64,000 nucleotides of DNA from Brachymonas sp049977365 (GCF_049977365.1 NZ_JBNGEN010000001.1:496001-560000); one strand, 5' to 3'. Positions 1 to 10,800 are shown, counted from the first letter of the stretch. The notes: generated from the sequence alone by a model not told the origin. A program made the numbers and translations.

Positions 1-73
1 TCTGCAGGTGCCCGTGAACTTCAGATCGTAGCTGCCTCTGAGCCATCCAGCAGAGAATTTTCAACGGCCTGTG

Positions 74-1240
74 TTAGGCCAATGTCCGCATCAACACGCT
101 CCATGCGATAGTCCAGTTGATCCGCTCCTGCTCCAAGCGAACGTTTTGCTCCCAGCGCTGCTGTTTGAGATCCTGATAAAGTTGCTGCTCTTGCTCCATC
201 AGTAGCGTCAGTTCCGGTGCCGGATGCTGCGCCGATTCATCCACCCACAGCGCCTTGTGTTGCAGCAAGGTATCTTCGTCCATGAGCACGGATTCCAACG
301 CTGGAATGTATGAACGTGCACGACTCAGGATAGCAAATCCATGGGTGTCCAAATCACCCCAATAGATGCACTTCGCGCGGGCAAGCCAAGGGAAACGGGC
401 CAACACGTCGACGTTATAACCCAGACGCATGAACACGACAGCGCCCGGCATGTCGGACATTGCCAGTCCCGTTTGAAGGTTCTCGACAATAAACACATGT
501 GAGACCGGCAAATTGAGACCCGCCAGGTCTTCCACTGGTGCAGTGATATCACCCATGCCACCGACCCTGGCTCGCAACGCCTGATCCAGCACCCGCATTC
601 GCACAAGGATTGGAGGTGCTTTCAGTCCGCAGCGCTGGTAGAAATCCAGGTCGCTGGAAGAGTCCTCTTGTATTGCGGCTACCAGATCCGTCAGCAGCCC
701 TTTGCGTCCATCGAGCCATTTGCTGTCCAGCCCGGACACCGGCAGCTGACGAGGATAGAGGTCGGATTGCGGATGGTTCGCTATCCAATCCAGCATCTCT
801 GCAAGCCGACGAAAATCAGCATCGCCGTAGTCCGCCAGGACATCAAAGTACCTCGGCAACTGCTGCGCCAGTACCGGCCAGCGAGCGGTGAGCGTCTGGT
901 AGCGAGATTGAGCACACTCCCATCGTGCGGACTCACCAATCCACATGGCAACATCCTCTGGGCAGCGCAACGCCAGCTTCTCCGGCAGTCGCTGAACGCC
1001 AAGCGCTTTCCACCGGCGCTCACGCCAGGACAAGGAGCCGACTCCTTCCCAACCTTGCCATGCGCTCACCCAAGCACGAACGCCGTCCACCTGCCTCAGC
1101 GCAGCCTGTTCCGTCGGTATGCCGAGCGGAACTTCCAGCGGCCATTGATCCTCGCCCGCATCACCAATCAACCACTCGCGGTGCTTGCTTTGGAAACGAC
1201 GGGCCAGAAAATACCGAACATCTTCAGGAAGCTTCAACAC
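74..1240 (-). CDS. jetD: JetD, Wadjet TOPRIM nuclease subunit (DUF3322/DUF2220)
   Basis: JetD is the nuclease of Wadjet systems: it cleaves plasmid DNA that the JetABC SMC complex has extruded. The protein has about 388 residues, normal for the family. The N-terminal half is the DUF3322 arm. The C-terminal half is the TOPRIM-like DUF2220 domain, visible as a VENLQT segment followed by YWGDLDTHGF, which carries the acidic metal-binding residues. It is the last gene of jetABCD and its start overlaps the end of jetC. An ATG exists at 1258, but a strong AGGAGG lies between that ATG and an in-frame GTG at 1240 (with TTG at 1237). I therefore prefer GTG or TTG, giving a start near VLKLPEDVR. Family assignment is firm; the exact start is not. 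Confidence 0.88.
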   Translation of the reverse strand: MLKLPEDVRYFLARRFQSKHREWLIGDAGEDQWPLEVPLGIPTEQAALRQVDGVRAWVSAWQGWEGVGSLSWRERRWKALGVQRLPEKLALRCPEDVAMWIGESARWECAQSRYQTLTARWPVLAQQLPRYFDVLADYGDADFRRLAEMLDWIANHPQSDLYPRQLPVSGLDSKWLDGRKGLLTDLVAAIQEDSSSDLDFYQRCGLKAPPILVRMRVLDQALRARVGGMGDITAPVEDLAGLNLPVSHVFIVENLQTGLAMSDMPGAVVFMRLGYNVDVLARFPWLARAKCIYWGDLDTHGFAILSRARSYIPALESVLMDEDTLLQHKALWVDESAQHPAPELTLLMEQEQQLYQDLKQQRWEQNVRLEQERINWTIAWSVLMRTLA

Positions 1241-4200
1241 TGACCTCCTCTCGTGCATGCTCTGGCAACTTCAACCTCTGGCGATCACCGTCGTACTCGA
1301 TCAATAAGACGCTGGACACGCGCCGATCGCTGATATCCACGAAGCAGGCGCCACCGATGAAGGGCTCCAGGGTCATGACGGACTTCAGCGGGGTGGCGAC
1401 CACCATCTGGAATCCGAAATTGGTAAAGATGTTCATCGCCAAAGCGGTGAACTCGTTATCTGCCTTATCGAAGGCTTCATCTAGCACGACGGGCGCATAC
1501 ATCGGCACGCCATGGTCGTTTCCGCCCAGTTGATATCGCAGGGCTGCAGCCAGGCAGGTGGTAGCCAGCTTCTGCCGTTGACCACCAGACTTGCCTGCTC
1601 CACTGCGGTAGATCTCGACCTCAACACCGCTTTCATCGATCTCCCGCCCAATGAACTCAACGTGCTGTCGAACGTCGAGCACAGTCTCGCGCCAGCGTTT
1701 CTGCTCAGGATCCTGACTGGCAAGTCGATCAACAAGTCGTCGCAGTGCCAAGAACCGTGCTGTGACATACTCGCGATTCTCCATCCACGCATGGCTCAGT
1801 GCCTGCTGGATCTCCTGCTTGAATTCCTTGACGTCGACCAGCTGCCGGTCACTGGCGTCAATGTGAAGATAGGTGCGTTGATTGGCGCTCTGGTTGAAGG
1901 GTACCTGGCCAAGACTGTCGTTGACCAGCTCCATCCGCTCCAGGATCGCCTTACGCGCATCATTCAGGTAGGTGGAAAGCGCAGCCAGATTCTGGTGACT
2001 TTGGTTCTGCAGCAATTCGAAGAATTGCTGCTCATAGGCCGGAAGGCCATCCGTTTCCAGTCGGACCAACTTGGCGAAATAATCAGGTGCACTGGCGAGG
2101 CTCGTGTCCATATCGCCAGCATCCATTGGCCACTGTCGTTTGAAATCGGCAAAGCGTGCTTCTATTTCTTTCTCGCAGGCACCAATCCCGCGGTTGACCT
2201 CTTCGATCTCCGCATTGAGTGCGCGTTCTACAGAAGTTGTCACCTTGTCGAGGTTGTCGAGCTGGACTGCATCTGACTGCTTGGCGAAGCGCTCGTCGAG
2301 ACCTGAAACCTGATGGGGCGTCAATGGAACGATAGACGCGTCCTGCAAGAGGGATTCCAGTTTCTGGGTGCTGTTCTTGATCTGGTCAACAATCGAGTCG
2401 TGCGCACGCGTTGCCTGGCGAAGATCCTTGTCAGCATCATCGACGAGTTTCTTTTGCTTCTCGATCTGCTCACTGATTTGCAGCAGGGTGGTGTTCCCCT
2501 CGCGCGCTTCGCGGATCTGCTGTTCAATGGTGGAGATGCGATCCAGCAATGGAAGCACATCTATTTCCTGCCACTGGAGATTCACCAAGGTTTGGCACTG
2601 CATCGCTCGGGTCGCACGATTCTTGTCTTGATCGGAGAGTTTTTCGATCTCCCCGCCGAGGCGTGAAATGGTGTCAGCCAGCTCCTGTGCCTGAGCTTGA
2701 AAGAGCCCGAGCTTCTCCCGGTTATCGAATCCGAGCACCCAGTTTCGCCGGTCGCCGACACTTCTGCGGTCGTCTTTCTCATGGCGAGTTTTGCTGTGCT
2801 TGACCTGCCCCTCGCGGGTAATGGCGTGATCTGCGCTCCTGAACGACTGAATGGAATCGACGCACGCGTAATCGAAGCGTTGCCGCAACTCGGCCTGGAG
2901 CCAATCAGCGTAGGTCCCATCCTTGACGTTCAGCTTGAGGACGAGCGAGTTAGCACCGATAGGCTTGGCCTGCCACGTCTCCGGACGGCCAGTCCGGTAA
3001 TACATCAAGCGCTGCCCAAGGTGGGTAGTGTTGATGTGATTGGCCAATGCCGAATACTGGCGTTCGTCAACCAGGAGTGAAAGCGCAAATCCGTGCAGTA
3101 CGCGCTCTATGGCCCCCTGCCATTCGGCCTCGTCGGACTTCACCTCGATGAGTTCCCCAACGAATGGCAGCGCGGACTCTGAGATCCCGATGGCAGCGGC
3201 AATGTTTCGGCGCATTTCCAGCATGTCCGCCGGAATGTTCGATGGCTGGCGCTGGAGTGCCTGCACCTCTTTCACTGCTTGCGAAAATGCTGCCTCAGCG
3301 TCCCTTTTTTCACCTGCCAGGCGAAACTGCTCGGCGCGGCTATCGTTGCTGCGCTGCTCCCAGTTTTCAACCTCCTGCCGTGCGTTGCCCAACAGCTCAG
3401 CGAAGGCTTGAGGCAAATCAGGAAGGCTCCAGCCCAGCTTCTTGCACGCATCTTCGGCCTGACCGCGTTTGCGCAGGCGATCCGTGCGCTGGCTCTCCAG
3501 CCCCGATTTCTCGGCTTCCCATTGCTCGATCTGATCACCGCCTGCTTCACGGTGCTGTCGCTCCAGATCGCGCAAGATTGCGGCGTGGTTATCCAGCGTG
3601 CTTTGACGTCGCCCCACTTCACCTTCGGAACCGTTGGCTTGCACCTCCAGGGATGCCACGTGCTCTTTGAGGAGCTCAATACGGCGAGTCTCACGGTAGC
3701 CATCAACCCCCAGCCGAAGCTCATCCAGTCCATTGCGCTGCAGCATCAATGAGTCCCTGCGCTGATGCTGCTCCCGCGCTGGCGCGAGCGTTTGAACCTG
3801 CTCGCGAGCCGTGACGACCGCCTGGTGGGCCGCATTGAGCTCTCCAAACTCGTTGACTAAGCGATCCGCCACCTCGAAAGTCTCGGGCTTGTCGAGCATG
3901 AAGTCGCGCAGGAAGGTATTGAGGTCGCCGAGGTTCTTGGCCGACTGGGTTTTGTGCAGCAAACGCAGCGCCATTTCGCTCTCGATGCCGAGCAGACGAC
4001 AGAACCGTTCGCAATAGGGACGAAATTCGTCGCGGGCAAACGCCTCGGGGAAAGACTGTTTGAGCTTTCGTATGTCGAAGTTGGATTGGCCGAAGTCCTC
4101 CAGTTCGCGCAGGTCAAAGGCCCGCTCCATGACAAGGTAGTGGCGTTTGACGTCGGTGCTGCCATTCGCATTGCCCCGCAGCCAGAACACCTGAACCAGC

Positions 4201-4598
4201 ACCACAGACTGACCCAACGCATTTTGGTAGGTCAGCGCCAAGGCAGACCAGGTCGTCCCCGCGCGCAGGTAGCGTGTCGCGATCTCTCCCGACTCCCCAT
4301 CCTTCTGTTCAGCCCACGCGCCACGTATGTAGGTGACGAGGTTGCGGTCACGGCCACTGCGGTCCGCCTCGCGCGCAGCCGCGTTGAAATCGATCCATCG
4401 AGGTGGTGTCAGCAACGCCGAAAATGCATCGAGAAGCGTCGACTTCCCAGCGCCGGATCGTCCGACAAACAGAAAGCCTCGCTCGCTGATCTGCACTTCG
4501 TGCAGGCCGGAGAAAGTGCCCCAGTTGTAAACCTGCAGGCGGGTCATCCGGAACTGCTCGCGGGCAAACAAGGAGGCGGTTTGGGGTTCCGAGGTCAT
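1224..4598 (-). CDS. jetC: JetC, SMC/MukB-like ATPase of Wadjet
   Basis: JetC is the SMC-type motor of Wadjet, which dimerises, binds JetA/JetB and extrudes DNA loops with ATP. The protein is 1124 residues. A Walker A motif GRSGAGKST lies near residue 47. A long charged, heptad-like coiled coil spans roughly residues 250-850, with a hinge-like region near 480-560. A C-terminal SGGQRQK signature and VLDEAFDKAD Walker B lie near residues 1010-1055. The start ATG overlaps the jetB stop (ATGA), so translation is coupled. JetD, absent from housekeeping MukBEF, identifies this as Wadjet. The architecture and neighbours are seen directly; loop extrusion is family knowledge. Confidence 0.92.
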   Translation of the reverse strand: MTSEPQTASLFAREQFRMTRLQVYNWGTFSGLHEVQISERGFLFVGRSGAGKSTLLDAFSALLTPPRWIDFNAAAREADRSGRDRNLVTYIRGAWAEQKDGESGEIATRYLRAGTTWSALALTYQNALGQSVVLVQVFWLRGNANGSTDVKRHYLVMERAFDLRELEDFGQSNFDIRKLKQSFPEAFARDEFRPYCERFCRLLGIESEMALRLLHKTQSAKNLGDLNTFLRDFMLDKPETFEVADRLVNEFGELNAAHQAVVTAREQVQTLAPAREQHQRRDSLMLQRNGLDELRLGVDGYRETRRIELLKEHVASLEVQANGSEGEVGRRQSTLDNHAAILRDLERQHREAGGDQIEQWEAEKSGLESQRTDRLRKRGQAEDACKKLGWSLPDLPQAFAELLGNARQEVENWEQRSNDSRAEQFRLAGEKRDAEAAFSQAVKEVQALQRQPSNIPADMLEMRRNIAAAIGISESALPFVGELIEVKSDEAEWQGAIERVLHGFALSLLVDERQYSALANHINTTHLGQRLMYYRTGRPETWQAKPIGANSLVLKLNVKDGTYADWLQAELRQRFDYACVDSIQSFRSADHAITREGQVKHSKTRHEKDDRRSVGDRRNWVLGFDNREKLGLFQAQAQELADTISRLGGEIEKLSDQDKNRATRAMQCQTLVNLQWQEIDVLPLLDRISTIEQQIREAREGNTTLLQISEQIEKQKKLVDDADKDLRQATRAHDSIVDQIKNSTQKLESLLQDASIVPLTPHQVSGLDERFAKQSDAVQLDNLDKVTTSVERALNAEIEEVNRGIGACEKEIEARFADFKRQWPMDAGDMDTSLASAPDYFAKLVRLETDGLPAYEQQFFELLQNQSHQNLAALSTYLNDARKAILERMELVNDSLGQVPFNQSANQRTYLHIDASDRQLVDVKEFKQEIQQALSHAWMENREYVTARFLALRRLVDRLASQDPEQKRWRETVLDVRQHVEFIGREIDESGVEVEIYRSGAGKSGGQRQKLATTCLAAALRYQLGGNDHGVPMYAPVVLDEAFDKADNEFTALAMNIFTNFGFQMVVATPLKSVMTLEPFIGGACFVDISDRRVSSVLLIEYDGDRQRLKLPEHAREEVSVEAS

Positions 4599-5302
4599 TG
4601 GTCGGCCTCCTCATCAGCATCAGTCTGAATCAGTTGCGCTGGTATCTCTCCAGCCGCCATGCGCTGATACAGGTGCGTCAGCGCTTGTATTTCCTCTGCT
4701 GAGAAGAGGAGCTTCAGCGTCGGCGAAATTTCAAAGCGATTTTCGCTCGAGCGAATTTTCTGCAGGATGCTGTGCTTCTTGATCTTCTCGATGGAGGCGT
4801 GAACCCTTTTTACAAATCCCGCGCGGTCGGTATTGGCGGCGCGCTCATAGAGGGAGAGAAACTCCATGATCTCATCTGTCGACACCACGGCACGGTCTCC
4901 TTGAGAGTCCGCCTGTGTCAATCGCTGGCGAAGGTGCAGCAGCAGAATAGAGTCAATGAAAGTCAGCTGGACGCGACGCAGCAGAATAGGCACTTCCAGG
5001 TCGCCGGTATCTGCCTGACGCGTGAAGGCGACTTGTACATCTCGGTCAATAACCAGTTCGAGAAACAGGTCGGCAAGCCGACAGCGTATCACCGCTTCGT
5101 CTCGCACCAAGATCGGCCAGAGTTTTGGATGCCGACGTCCATCGAGCGACGGCCCTGCCAGCAGTTGCACCAAGGCGCGCCGGGCATCCAATGCCAACTC
5201 GCCGCTGTCGCCCACGAACAGGGTGTTGGCTGGTGCCTGAGCAGCATCTGGAGCCTGTGCTTCGGCTTGCACTGCCGATTCGTCGTTCTCAGACCAGTTC
5301 AT
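4595..5302 (-). CDS. jetB: JetB, MukE-like subunit of Wadjet (DUF4194)
   Basis: JetB is the MukE-like KITE subunit that bridges the JetA kleisin and the JetC ATPase. The protein has 235 residues. It has a low-complexity acidic/alanine-rich first 30 residues, then a mostly helical DUF4194 body with winged-helix character (FLSLYERAANTDRAGFVKRV near residues 150-170), and an acidic tail. The gene overlaps jetA by 14 bp and jetC by 4 bp, so the four genes are one transcription and translation unit. The assignment rests mainly on the DUF4194-like sequence and on its invariable position between jetA and jetC in Wadjet operons. Confidence 0.88.
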   Translation of the reverse strand: MNWSENDESAVQAEAQAPDAAQAPANTLFVGDSGELALDARRALVQLLAGPSLDGRRHPKLWPILVRDEAVIRCRLADLFLELVIDRDVQVAFTRQADTGDLEVPILLRRVQLTFIDSILLLHLRQRLTQADSQGDRAVVSTDEIMEFLSLYERAANTDRAGFVKRVHASIEKIKKHSILQKIRSSENRFEISPTLKLLFSAEEIQALTHLYQRMAAGEIPAQLIQTDADEEADQ

Positions 5303-6749
5303 TAGCCCGCTCCCTCAAAAAGAAAATCTTTGGAATTCGGGCACTACGACGCTCGTCGTTGCCTCCAAACCAGCCTACGGTTTCACTGCAGTCGGCCTTG
5401 AATCCATGCCGACTGCCCAACGCCAGCAAGCCGACGACGCTGCCCAGCCCCTGTACAGCTGGGAACTGTTCCAGCACGTCGGCAATCGATGCCTGGGAGC
5501 ACTGTTCCAAGACCGCCAACACGTTGGCCTTCAAGGTTCGGAAGTCAATCTCAGACTGTGCGACCAGTTCGCTCACAGACTCCAGGTCGATGGATGGCGC
5601 GTCCCCCTCTGCCATCTGCCCGGGCAATGCTTGCAGCGATGGGTCGTGCAGCACCCATTGTGACGAGGAGTGCAACCGACTGCTCGTAAGCTCCAGCGTG
5701 TACTGGAGGGTGTCAGTGGCCCTGACTTCCTCTTTCAGGCTCAGTGCTGCGCGCTGAGCGTCTTTCAGCAGGTGATTGAGTCTGCGTTGTTCGAGGTATT
5801 CACGACTCTGGACGAAGTGCTTCAGGCTGCGCGCGAAGTTCTGAAGCACCTCGTGAACCATGCCACCCTGCTCAAGAAGAGTTCGCATCAGCCGCAGCAG
5901 AAATCGTCGCTCCTTGGCTTCAAGCTGCTCTACGAACTCCCGCGACATGACACCATCCAGCGCCTGATCAAGCGTGGCCGCCTGTTCTGGGTCCGTAAGC
6001 AATCGCCAGAAAGCCGAAAAAGTCCTTCCGGCGTCGCTCTCTGAAATCAAGTCGATTCCGGCGAACAGCGAATCCAGCACATCTCCACGATTGCCATCAT
6101 TGTCCATGATGCGTTCACGAAGATCGCGATTGAGCCGGTCGAACTGATCGCGGACTCGGCGGAAATCACCGGCTAGATCATCGGCCAGCGTAATGATCTC
6201 CCGCGTGCGCTCGAGCGCCGTTGTCTGGGGCAGCACCCGCATCTGCCCCTTCTGTATGGCGTCAATCTCCTTGTCGATGCGGGCTTGCTCGGCCATGAGC
6301 CGGTCGATTCGACGGAACTTGTCGGTGTCTGTGTCTTCGGCAAGACGGGACAAGGCCTCAATAACGAGCGTCAGGCGACTTTCGGTCGCTGCTGAATGCG
6401 GTTGCGCCAGGCCAGAGACAAACCGAATGGCTTCGACGGCCGCCGTGGAGAGTTCATATTCTTCTTCCGGAGCGCCCGCCGGGAAGCGTCGCTCCAGGAA
6501 CCCATCAGCGAGCCAGCTGGCGACATACGCCTGTGCCGTTTGGGGAAAATCTTCGCCTCGGACGCGCAGCTCTTCCAGATCCCTTGCAATGCGTTCATGA
6601 AAAACAGAGGCAGGAAGACTTCGCTCGCTCTCATACAGATGCGATTGAAGCAAGCCAATGACGGTAGGTCCGGTAGTCGAAGCAAGCAAACGCCACAGCG
6701 GCTGCGCCCGCATGCGTCGATAGGTCGCGATAGCTTTATCTGCTTTCAT
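5289..6749 (-). CDS. jetA: JetA, MukF-like kleisin of Wadjet (DUF3375)
   Basis: JetA is the kleisin-like subunit that closes the JetC ring. The protein has 486 residues, as expected for DUF3375. It has an N-terminal winged-helix region (PLWRLLASTTGPTVIGLLQS, residues 18-37), a central helical segment, and a C-terminal helical part rich in charged residues. It is the first gene of the minus-strand jetABCD operon. A clear AGGAG lies 5 bp upstream of the ATG. The promoter must lie in the 152-bp region shared with the divergent WYL regulator, so repression by that regulator is plausible but not shown. Confidence 0.88.
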   Translation of the reverse strand: MKADKAIATYRRMRAQPLWRLLASTTGPTVIGLLQSHLYESERSLPASVFHERIARDLEELRVRGEDFPQTAQAYVASWLADGFLERRFPAGAPEEEYELSTAAVEAIRFVSGLAQPHSAATESRLTLVIEALSRLAEDTDTDKFRRIDRLMAEQARIDKEIDAIQKGQMRVLPQTTALERTREIITLADDLAGDFRRVRDQFDRLNRDLRERIMDNDGNRGDVLDSLFAGIDLISESDAGRTFSAFWRLLTDPEQAATLDQALDGVMSREFVEQLEAKERRFLLRLMRTLLEQGGMVHEVLQNFARSLKHFVQSREYLEQRRLNHLLKDAQRAALSLKEEVRATDTLQYTLELTSSRLHSSSQWVLHDPSLQALPGQMAEGDAPSIDLESVSELVAQSEIDFRTLKANVLAVLEQCSQASIADVLEQFPAVQGLGSVVGLLALGSRHGFKADCSETVGWFGGNDERRSARIPKIFFLRERANELV

Positions 6750-6820
6750 TGTGCTCCTGCCGTTAAATTTTCAATACCGAGCCAACATGGTAATCATAAT
6801 ACGACGCACACAAAATAAAA

Positions 6821-6867
6821 ATAATTCTATGAGATAATTCTAGTGCAACGCATATACTGAGTGCAAC
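6821..6867. promoter_or_regulatory. Candidate operator repeats in the divergent jetA/regulator promoter region
   Basis: The AT-rich spacer between jetA and the WYL regulator holds two pairs of short exact direct repeats. ATAATTCTA occurs at 6821-6829 and 6834-6842 (13 bp start to start). AGTGCAAC occurs at 6842-6849 and 6860-6867 (18 bp start to start). WYL regulators of defence islands (BrxR/CapW type) bind repeats in their own promoter region, so these are reasonable operator candidates. No binding evidence is available from sequence. Confidence 0.4.
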
Positions 6868-6901
6868 ATAACCAATCAACAAACAACACAGATCAGTCAG
6901 C

Positions 6902-7795
6902 ATGCCTAGTGAACAGATTTCAGATCTCACCCAGCCCCAGCGCAACCGACTTGCGTTCATTGAGCTCCGTGTTCGATTCTTTGGAGAGATCCGTCGGCAT
7001 GATTTGGTGGCCCGCTTCGGTATCCATGTTGCAGCAGCTACGCGCGACATTGCTCAGTACAAGGAGCTGGCGCCGGGCAACGTGGAGTACGACACCAAGG
7101 GCAAGGTCTACATCCGTGCCTCCTGGTTCCGTCCCTTGTTTGATTTCTCTGTTGAGCGGGTTCTTACCTGGCTGTCCCAAGGCTATGGGGACGGCGAGCC
7201 GATTCGCTGGAAAGGGTTGGTAGCACACGAAGGTAGCAGCCTTCCAAATGCGCTCGACCTGGAGTTGCTGTCAGTTCTGACACGCGCCATATACCAAGGC
7301 GCCGCCGTTGAGGTGTCTTACCACGCGTTGTCTAGTGGGCTGACGACTCGCGAGATCGTTCCGTTCGGGTTGGCTGACAGCGGCCTTCGTTGGCATGTAA
7401 GAGCCTTTGATAGGCGCAGCGGCGAGTTCCGTGATTTTGTCTTGGGTCGTCTCGACGACGCTCGAATCCTCTCAAGTCACGTAGCTGACCACGAGAAGCC
7501 TGACCAAGATATTCAATGGAATCGCATCACCGAACTCGAACTCGTGCCACATCCTGCCAACATACAGCACCCCGACACCATCGAGGCCGAGTACGGCATG
7601 ACGGGTGGGGTGCTCAAGATTCGTGCGCGTGCGGCAATGGCTGGTTACCTGCTTCGTCGGTGGAACGTCGACTGCACCGAAGACCACAGTCTCAAAGGAG
7701 CTGAGTTCCACTTGTGGCTGCGGAACCGGCAAGCGCTTTACGGCGTCACCAATCTTGTACTCGCTCCGGGGTACGAACCCAAGGGAAAAGCCTAA
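6902..7795 (+). CDS. WYL-domain transcriptional regulator (BrxR/CapW-like)
   Basis: This 297-residue protein has an N-terminal winged helix-turn-helix (about residues 10-75). A central WYL domain (about 115-190) includes the core RWHVRAFDRRSGEFRDFVLG, and a C-terminal WCX-like region follows. That domain order is typical of BrxR/CapW repressors, which keep phage-defence operons silent until an infection-linked ligand binds the WYL domain. It is transcribed divergently from jetA and lies 21 bp upstream of the helicase gene, so it could control both Wadjet and the methyltransferase cassette. No good ribosome-binding site precedes the ATG at 6902, so the start is less certain than the identity. 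The ligand and DNA site are unknown. Confidence 0.85.
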   Translation: MPSEQISDLTQPQRNRLAFIELRVRFFGEIRRHDLVARFGIHVAAATRDIAQYKELAPGNVEYDTKGKVYIRASWFRPLFDFSVERVLTWLSQGYGDGEPIRWKGLVAHEGSSLPNALDLELLSVLTRAIYQGAAVEVSYHALSSGLTTREIVPFGLADSGLRWHVRAFDRRSGEFRDFVLGRLDDARILSSHVADHEKPDQDIQWNRITELELVPHPANIQHPDTIEAEYGMTGGVLKIRARAAMAGYLLRRWNVDCTEDHSLKGAEFHLWLRNRQALYGVTNLVLAPGYEPKGKA

Positions 7796-7816
7796 GCGCT
7801 CGACTGGGGAGGACAC

Positions 7817-10800
7817 ATGCTCAAACTTGAAGACATCAAAAAAAACGCTGCCATCTCCGGGCTTGAGCCCGGGCAGGTGGTGCGCATCGTCGCCACGGAG
7901 CCCGTGGGCGACAACGCCCTCACCGTCTATTACAAGAAATCCGACGGGCAATTCTGCGAGCAGATGCTGTTCTGTACCGACGAAGCAAAGCTCTCGCTAG
8001 CCGAAGCAGGTCGCCCCTGGGCATTCGATGCACCGGGCGAGGATTTCAAACTCGCTGCCGAAGCGTGGCGGATCAATCTGGCGCACCTGTTCGATCCGAT
8101 GATGGCCGTTCACACATCCAACGTCGAACCGCTGCCACACCAGATCACGGCGGTCTACGAGTCGATGCTGCCGCGCCAACCTCTGCGCTACGTACTGGCA
8201 GACGACCCGGGTGCAGGCAAGACCATCATGGCCGGGCTGTTCATTCGCGAGTTGTTGATGCGGGCCGATGCCAAGCGCGTTCTGATCGTGGCCCCCGGCA
8301 GTCTGGTCGAACAGTGGCAGGACGAAATGTTCGAGAAGTTCGGCCTGTCCTTCACGCTGTTTTCACGCGAACAGGTCGAGCAATCCCGCAGTGGCAACCC
8401 TTTCAACGACATCGACCTGATGGTCGCCCGTGTCGACCAGCTTGCCCGCAACGAAGACCTGCAAGAAAAACTGCGCCTCTCCCACTGGGACTTGGTAGTG
8501 GTTGATGAAGCGCACAAGCTCTCGGCCAACTACTTCGGCAACAAAGTCAACAAAACCAAGCGCTTCCAACTCGGCGAGCTGCTGGGTTCGATCACCCGCC
8601 ACTTCCTGCTGATGACCGCCACGCCGCACAACGGCAAGGAAGAAGACTTCCAGTTGTTCATGTCCCTGCTGGACTCCGACCGTTTCTATGGTAGGTTCCG
8701 CGACGGCGCGCACAAGGTCGACGTCGCGGACTTGATGCGACGCATGGTTAAGGAAGACATGCTGCGTTTTGATGGCACGCACCTCTTCCCCGAGCGCCGC
8801 GCCTACACCACCAACTACAAACTCTCGGACATCGAAGCAGCGCTCTACGCCGCCGTCACAGACTACGTGAAGGAAGAAATGAACCGCGCCGACCAGCTCG
8901 ATGGACAGCGCAAGGGCACAGTGGGATTCGCCCTTACATCCCTGCAGCGGCGTCTGGCTTCCAGCCCGGAAGCCATTTACCAATCGCTCAGACGCCGTCG
9001 CCACAAGCTCACACGCCGTGTTGAAGACGAAAAACTGCGCCAGCGCGGCCAGTCCTTGGCCGCGACCTTGAACGACCATAATATGAATGGCTGCAACGTC
9101 CCCGAAGACATCTGGGAATCCGACGATGCGCTCTCGCCCGAGGACTACGAAAACTTCGAAGAAGGCGTTGTCGATCAGGCCACTGCAGCACAGACGATCC
9201 AGGAGCTTGAGGCCGAAATCATCATCCTTCATGGGCTGGAAGAACAAGCGCGGCAGGTCGTTCACTCCGGCCAAGATCGCAAATGGGACGAACTGTCCAA
9301 GCTGCTGCAAAACACGCCCGAGATGCGCGACGCGGAAGGGCGCCAGCGCAAGCTCATCATCTTCACCGAGCATCGTGACACGCTGAACTACCTTGCGGTG
9401 AAGATCCGTGGGCTCATCGGCAATGAAGAGTCGGTGGTGATGATCCACGGTGGCGTCAAACGCGAAGAGCGCCGCAAGGTGCAGGAGTTGTTCCGCAACG
9501 ATCCGGCCGTGCGTGTGCTCATTGCCACTGACGCGGCAGGTGAAGGCGTGAACCTGCAGAACGCCAACCTCATGGTCAACTACGACCTACCCTGGAACCC
9601 CAACCGCCTGGAGCAACGTTTCGGCCGTATCCACCGCATCGGTCAGACAGAGGTCTGCCACCTATGGAACATGGTGGCCAACGAGACCCGTGAGGGCGAC
9701 GTATTCCAGCGCCTGTTCGAGAAGCTGGAAATTGAGCGCGCTGCACTGGGAGGCCGCGTATTCGACGTCCTTGGGGAAGTGTTCGAGGACAAGAGCCTCA
9801 AAGACCTGCTGATCGAAGCCATTCGCTACGGCGCCGATCCCGAGGTTCGTGCCCGCCTGCATCGCAAGGTAGAGGGCGCGCTCGACACCCTGCACCTTGA
9901 AACCATCATCAAACGCAATGCCCTGTGCGAAGAAGTGATGGACGAACGTCGCCTATTCGCCGTCAAGGAAGAAATGGAAAAGGCCGAGGCTCGCAAGCTC
10001 CAGCCCTATTTCATCCGTTCCTTCTTCAATCAAGCCTTCCAGCAGCTCGGCGGCGAACTGCGTCCACGAGAGCATGGGCGCTACGAAATCACTCACGTCC
10101 CAGCCAACATTCGGGAGCACGACCGCCATATCACAGGGCGAGATCGTCGCAATCTCGACCCTGTGCTGCGCAAATACGAACGTGTGTGCTTTGAAAAGCA
10201 GTACGTGCGCCTCGCCGACCGCGTAGGTGCTCCTATGGCCAGCCTGATGCACCCCGGCCACCCGCTGATGCAGTCGGTTATCGACCTGGTGATGGAGCAG
10301 CATCGCAACAAACTCAAACAGGGCACGGTGCTGGTCGACTCCAGCGACATGGGACTCACACCGAAAGTCATGTTCATCATCGACCACTGCGTGAAGGAAG
10401 GTGCTGACTCGGCCCACATCGTGTCCCGCAGGATGCAGTTTGTCGAGATCGATTCAAAAGGCCGTGCAATCAACGCAGGCTGGGCGCCTTACCTCGACCT
10501 GGAGCCCATTGCCCACGCGGACCTGGCTCTGATCGAAGACGTGCTGGGCGCACCTTGGATCACACAGAACCTTGAGCAGCAAGCACTTGCCCACGCCTCT
10601 ACCCACCTCGTACCAGAGCACTTCAACGAAGTGCGCACCCGGCGCGAGCTCAGCGTGGACAAAACCTTGGCCGCCGTCCACGAACGCTTGGTCAAGGAGA
10701 TCAACTACTGGTCGGATCGCTACATCAAGCTGCAGGACGACATCGCCGCAGGCAAGGATGTGCGCCTCCCCCTGGAAAACGTCCGCCGCACCATTGACGA

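Noticed and set aside
74..6749. Housekeeping MukBEF condensin
   Set aside because: The presence of a JetD TOPRIM gene and DUF3375/DUF4194 partners makes it Wadjet.
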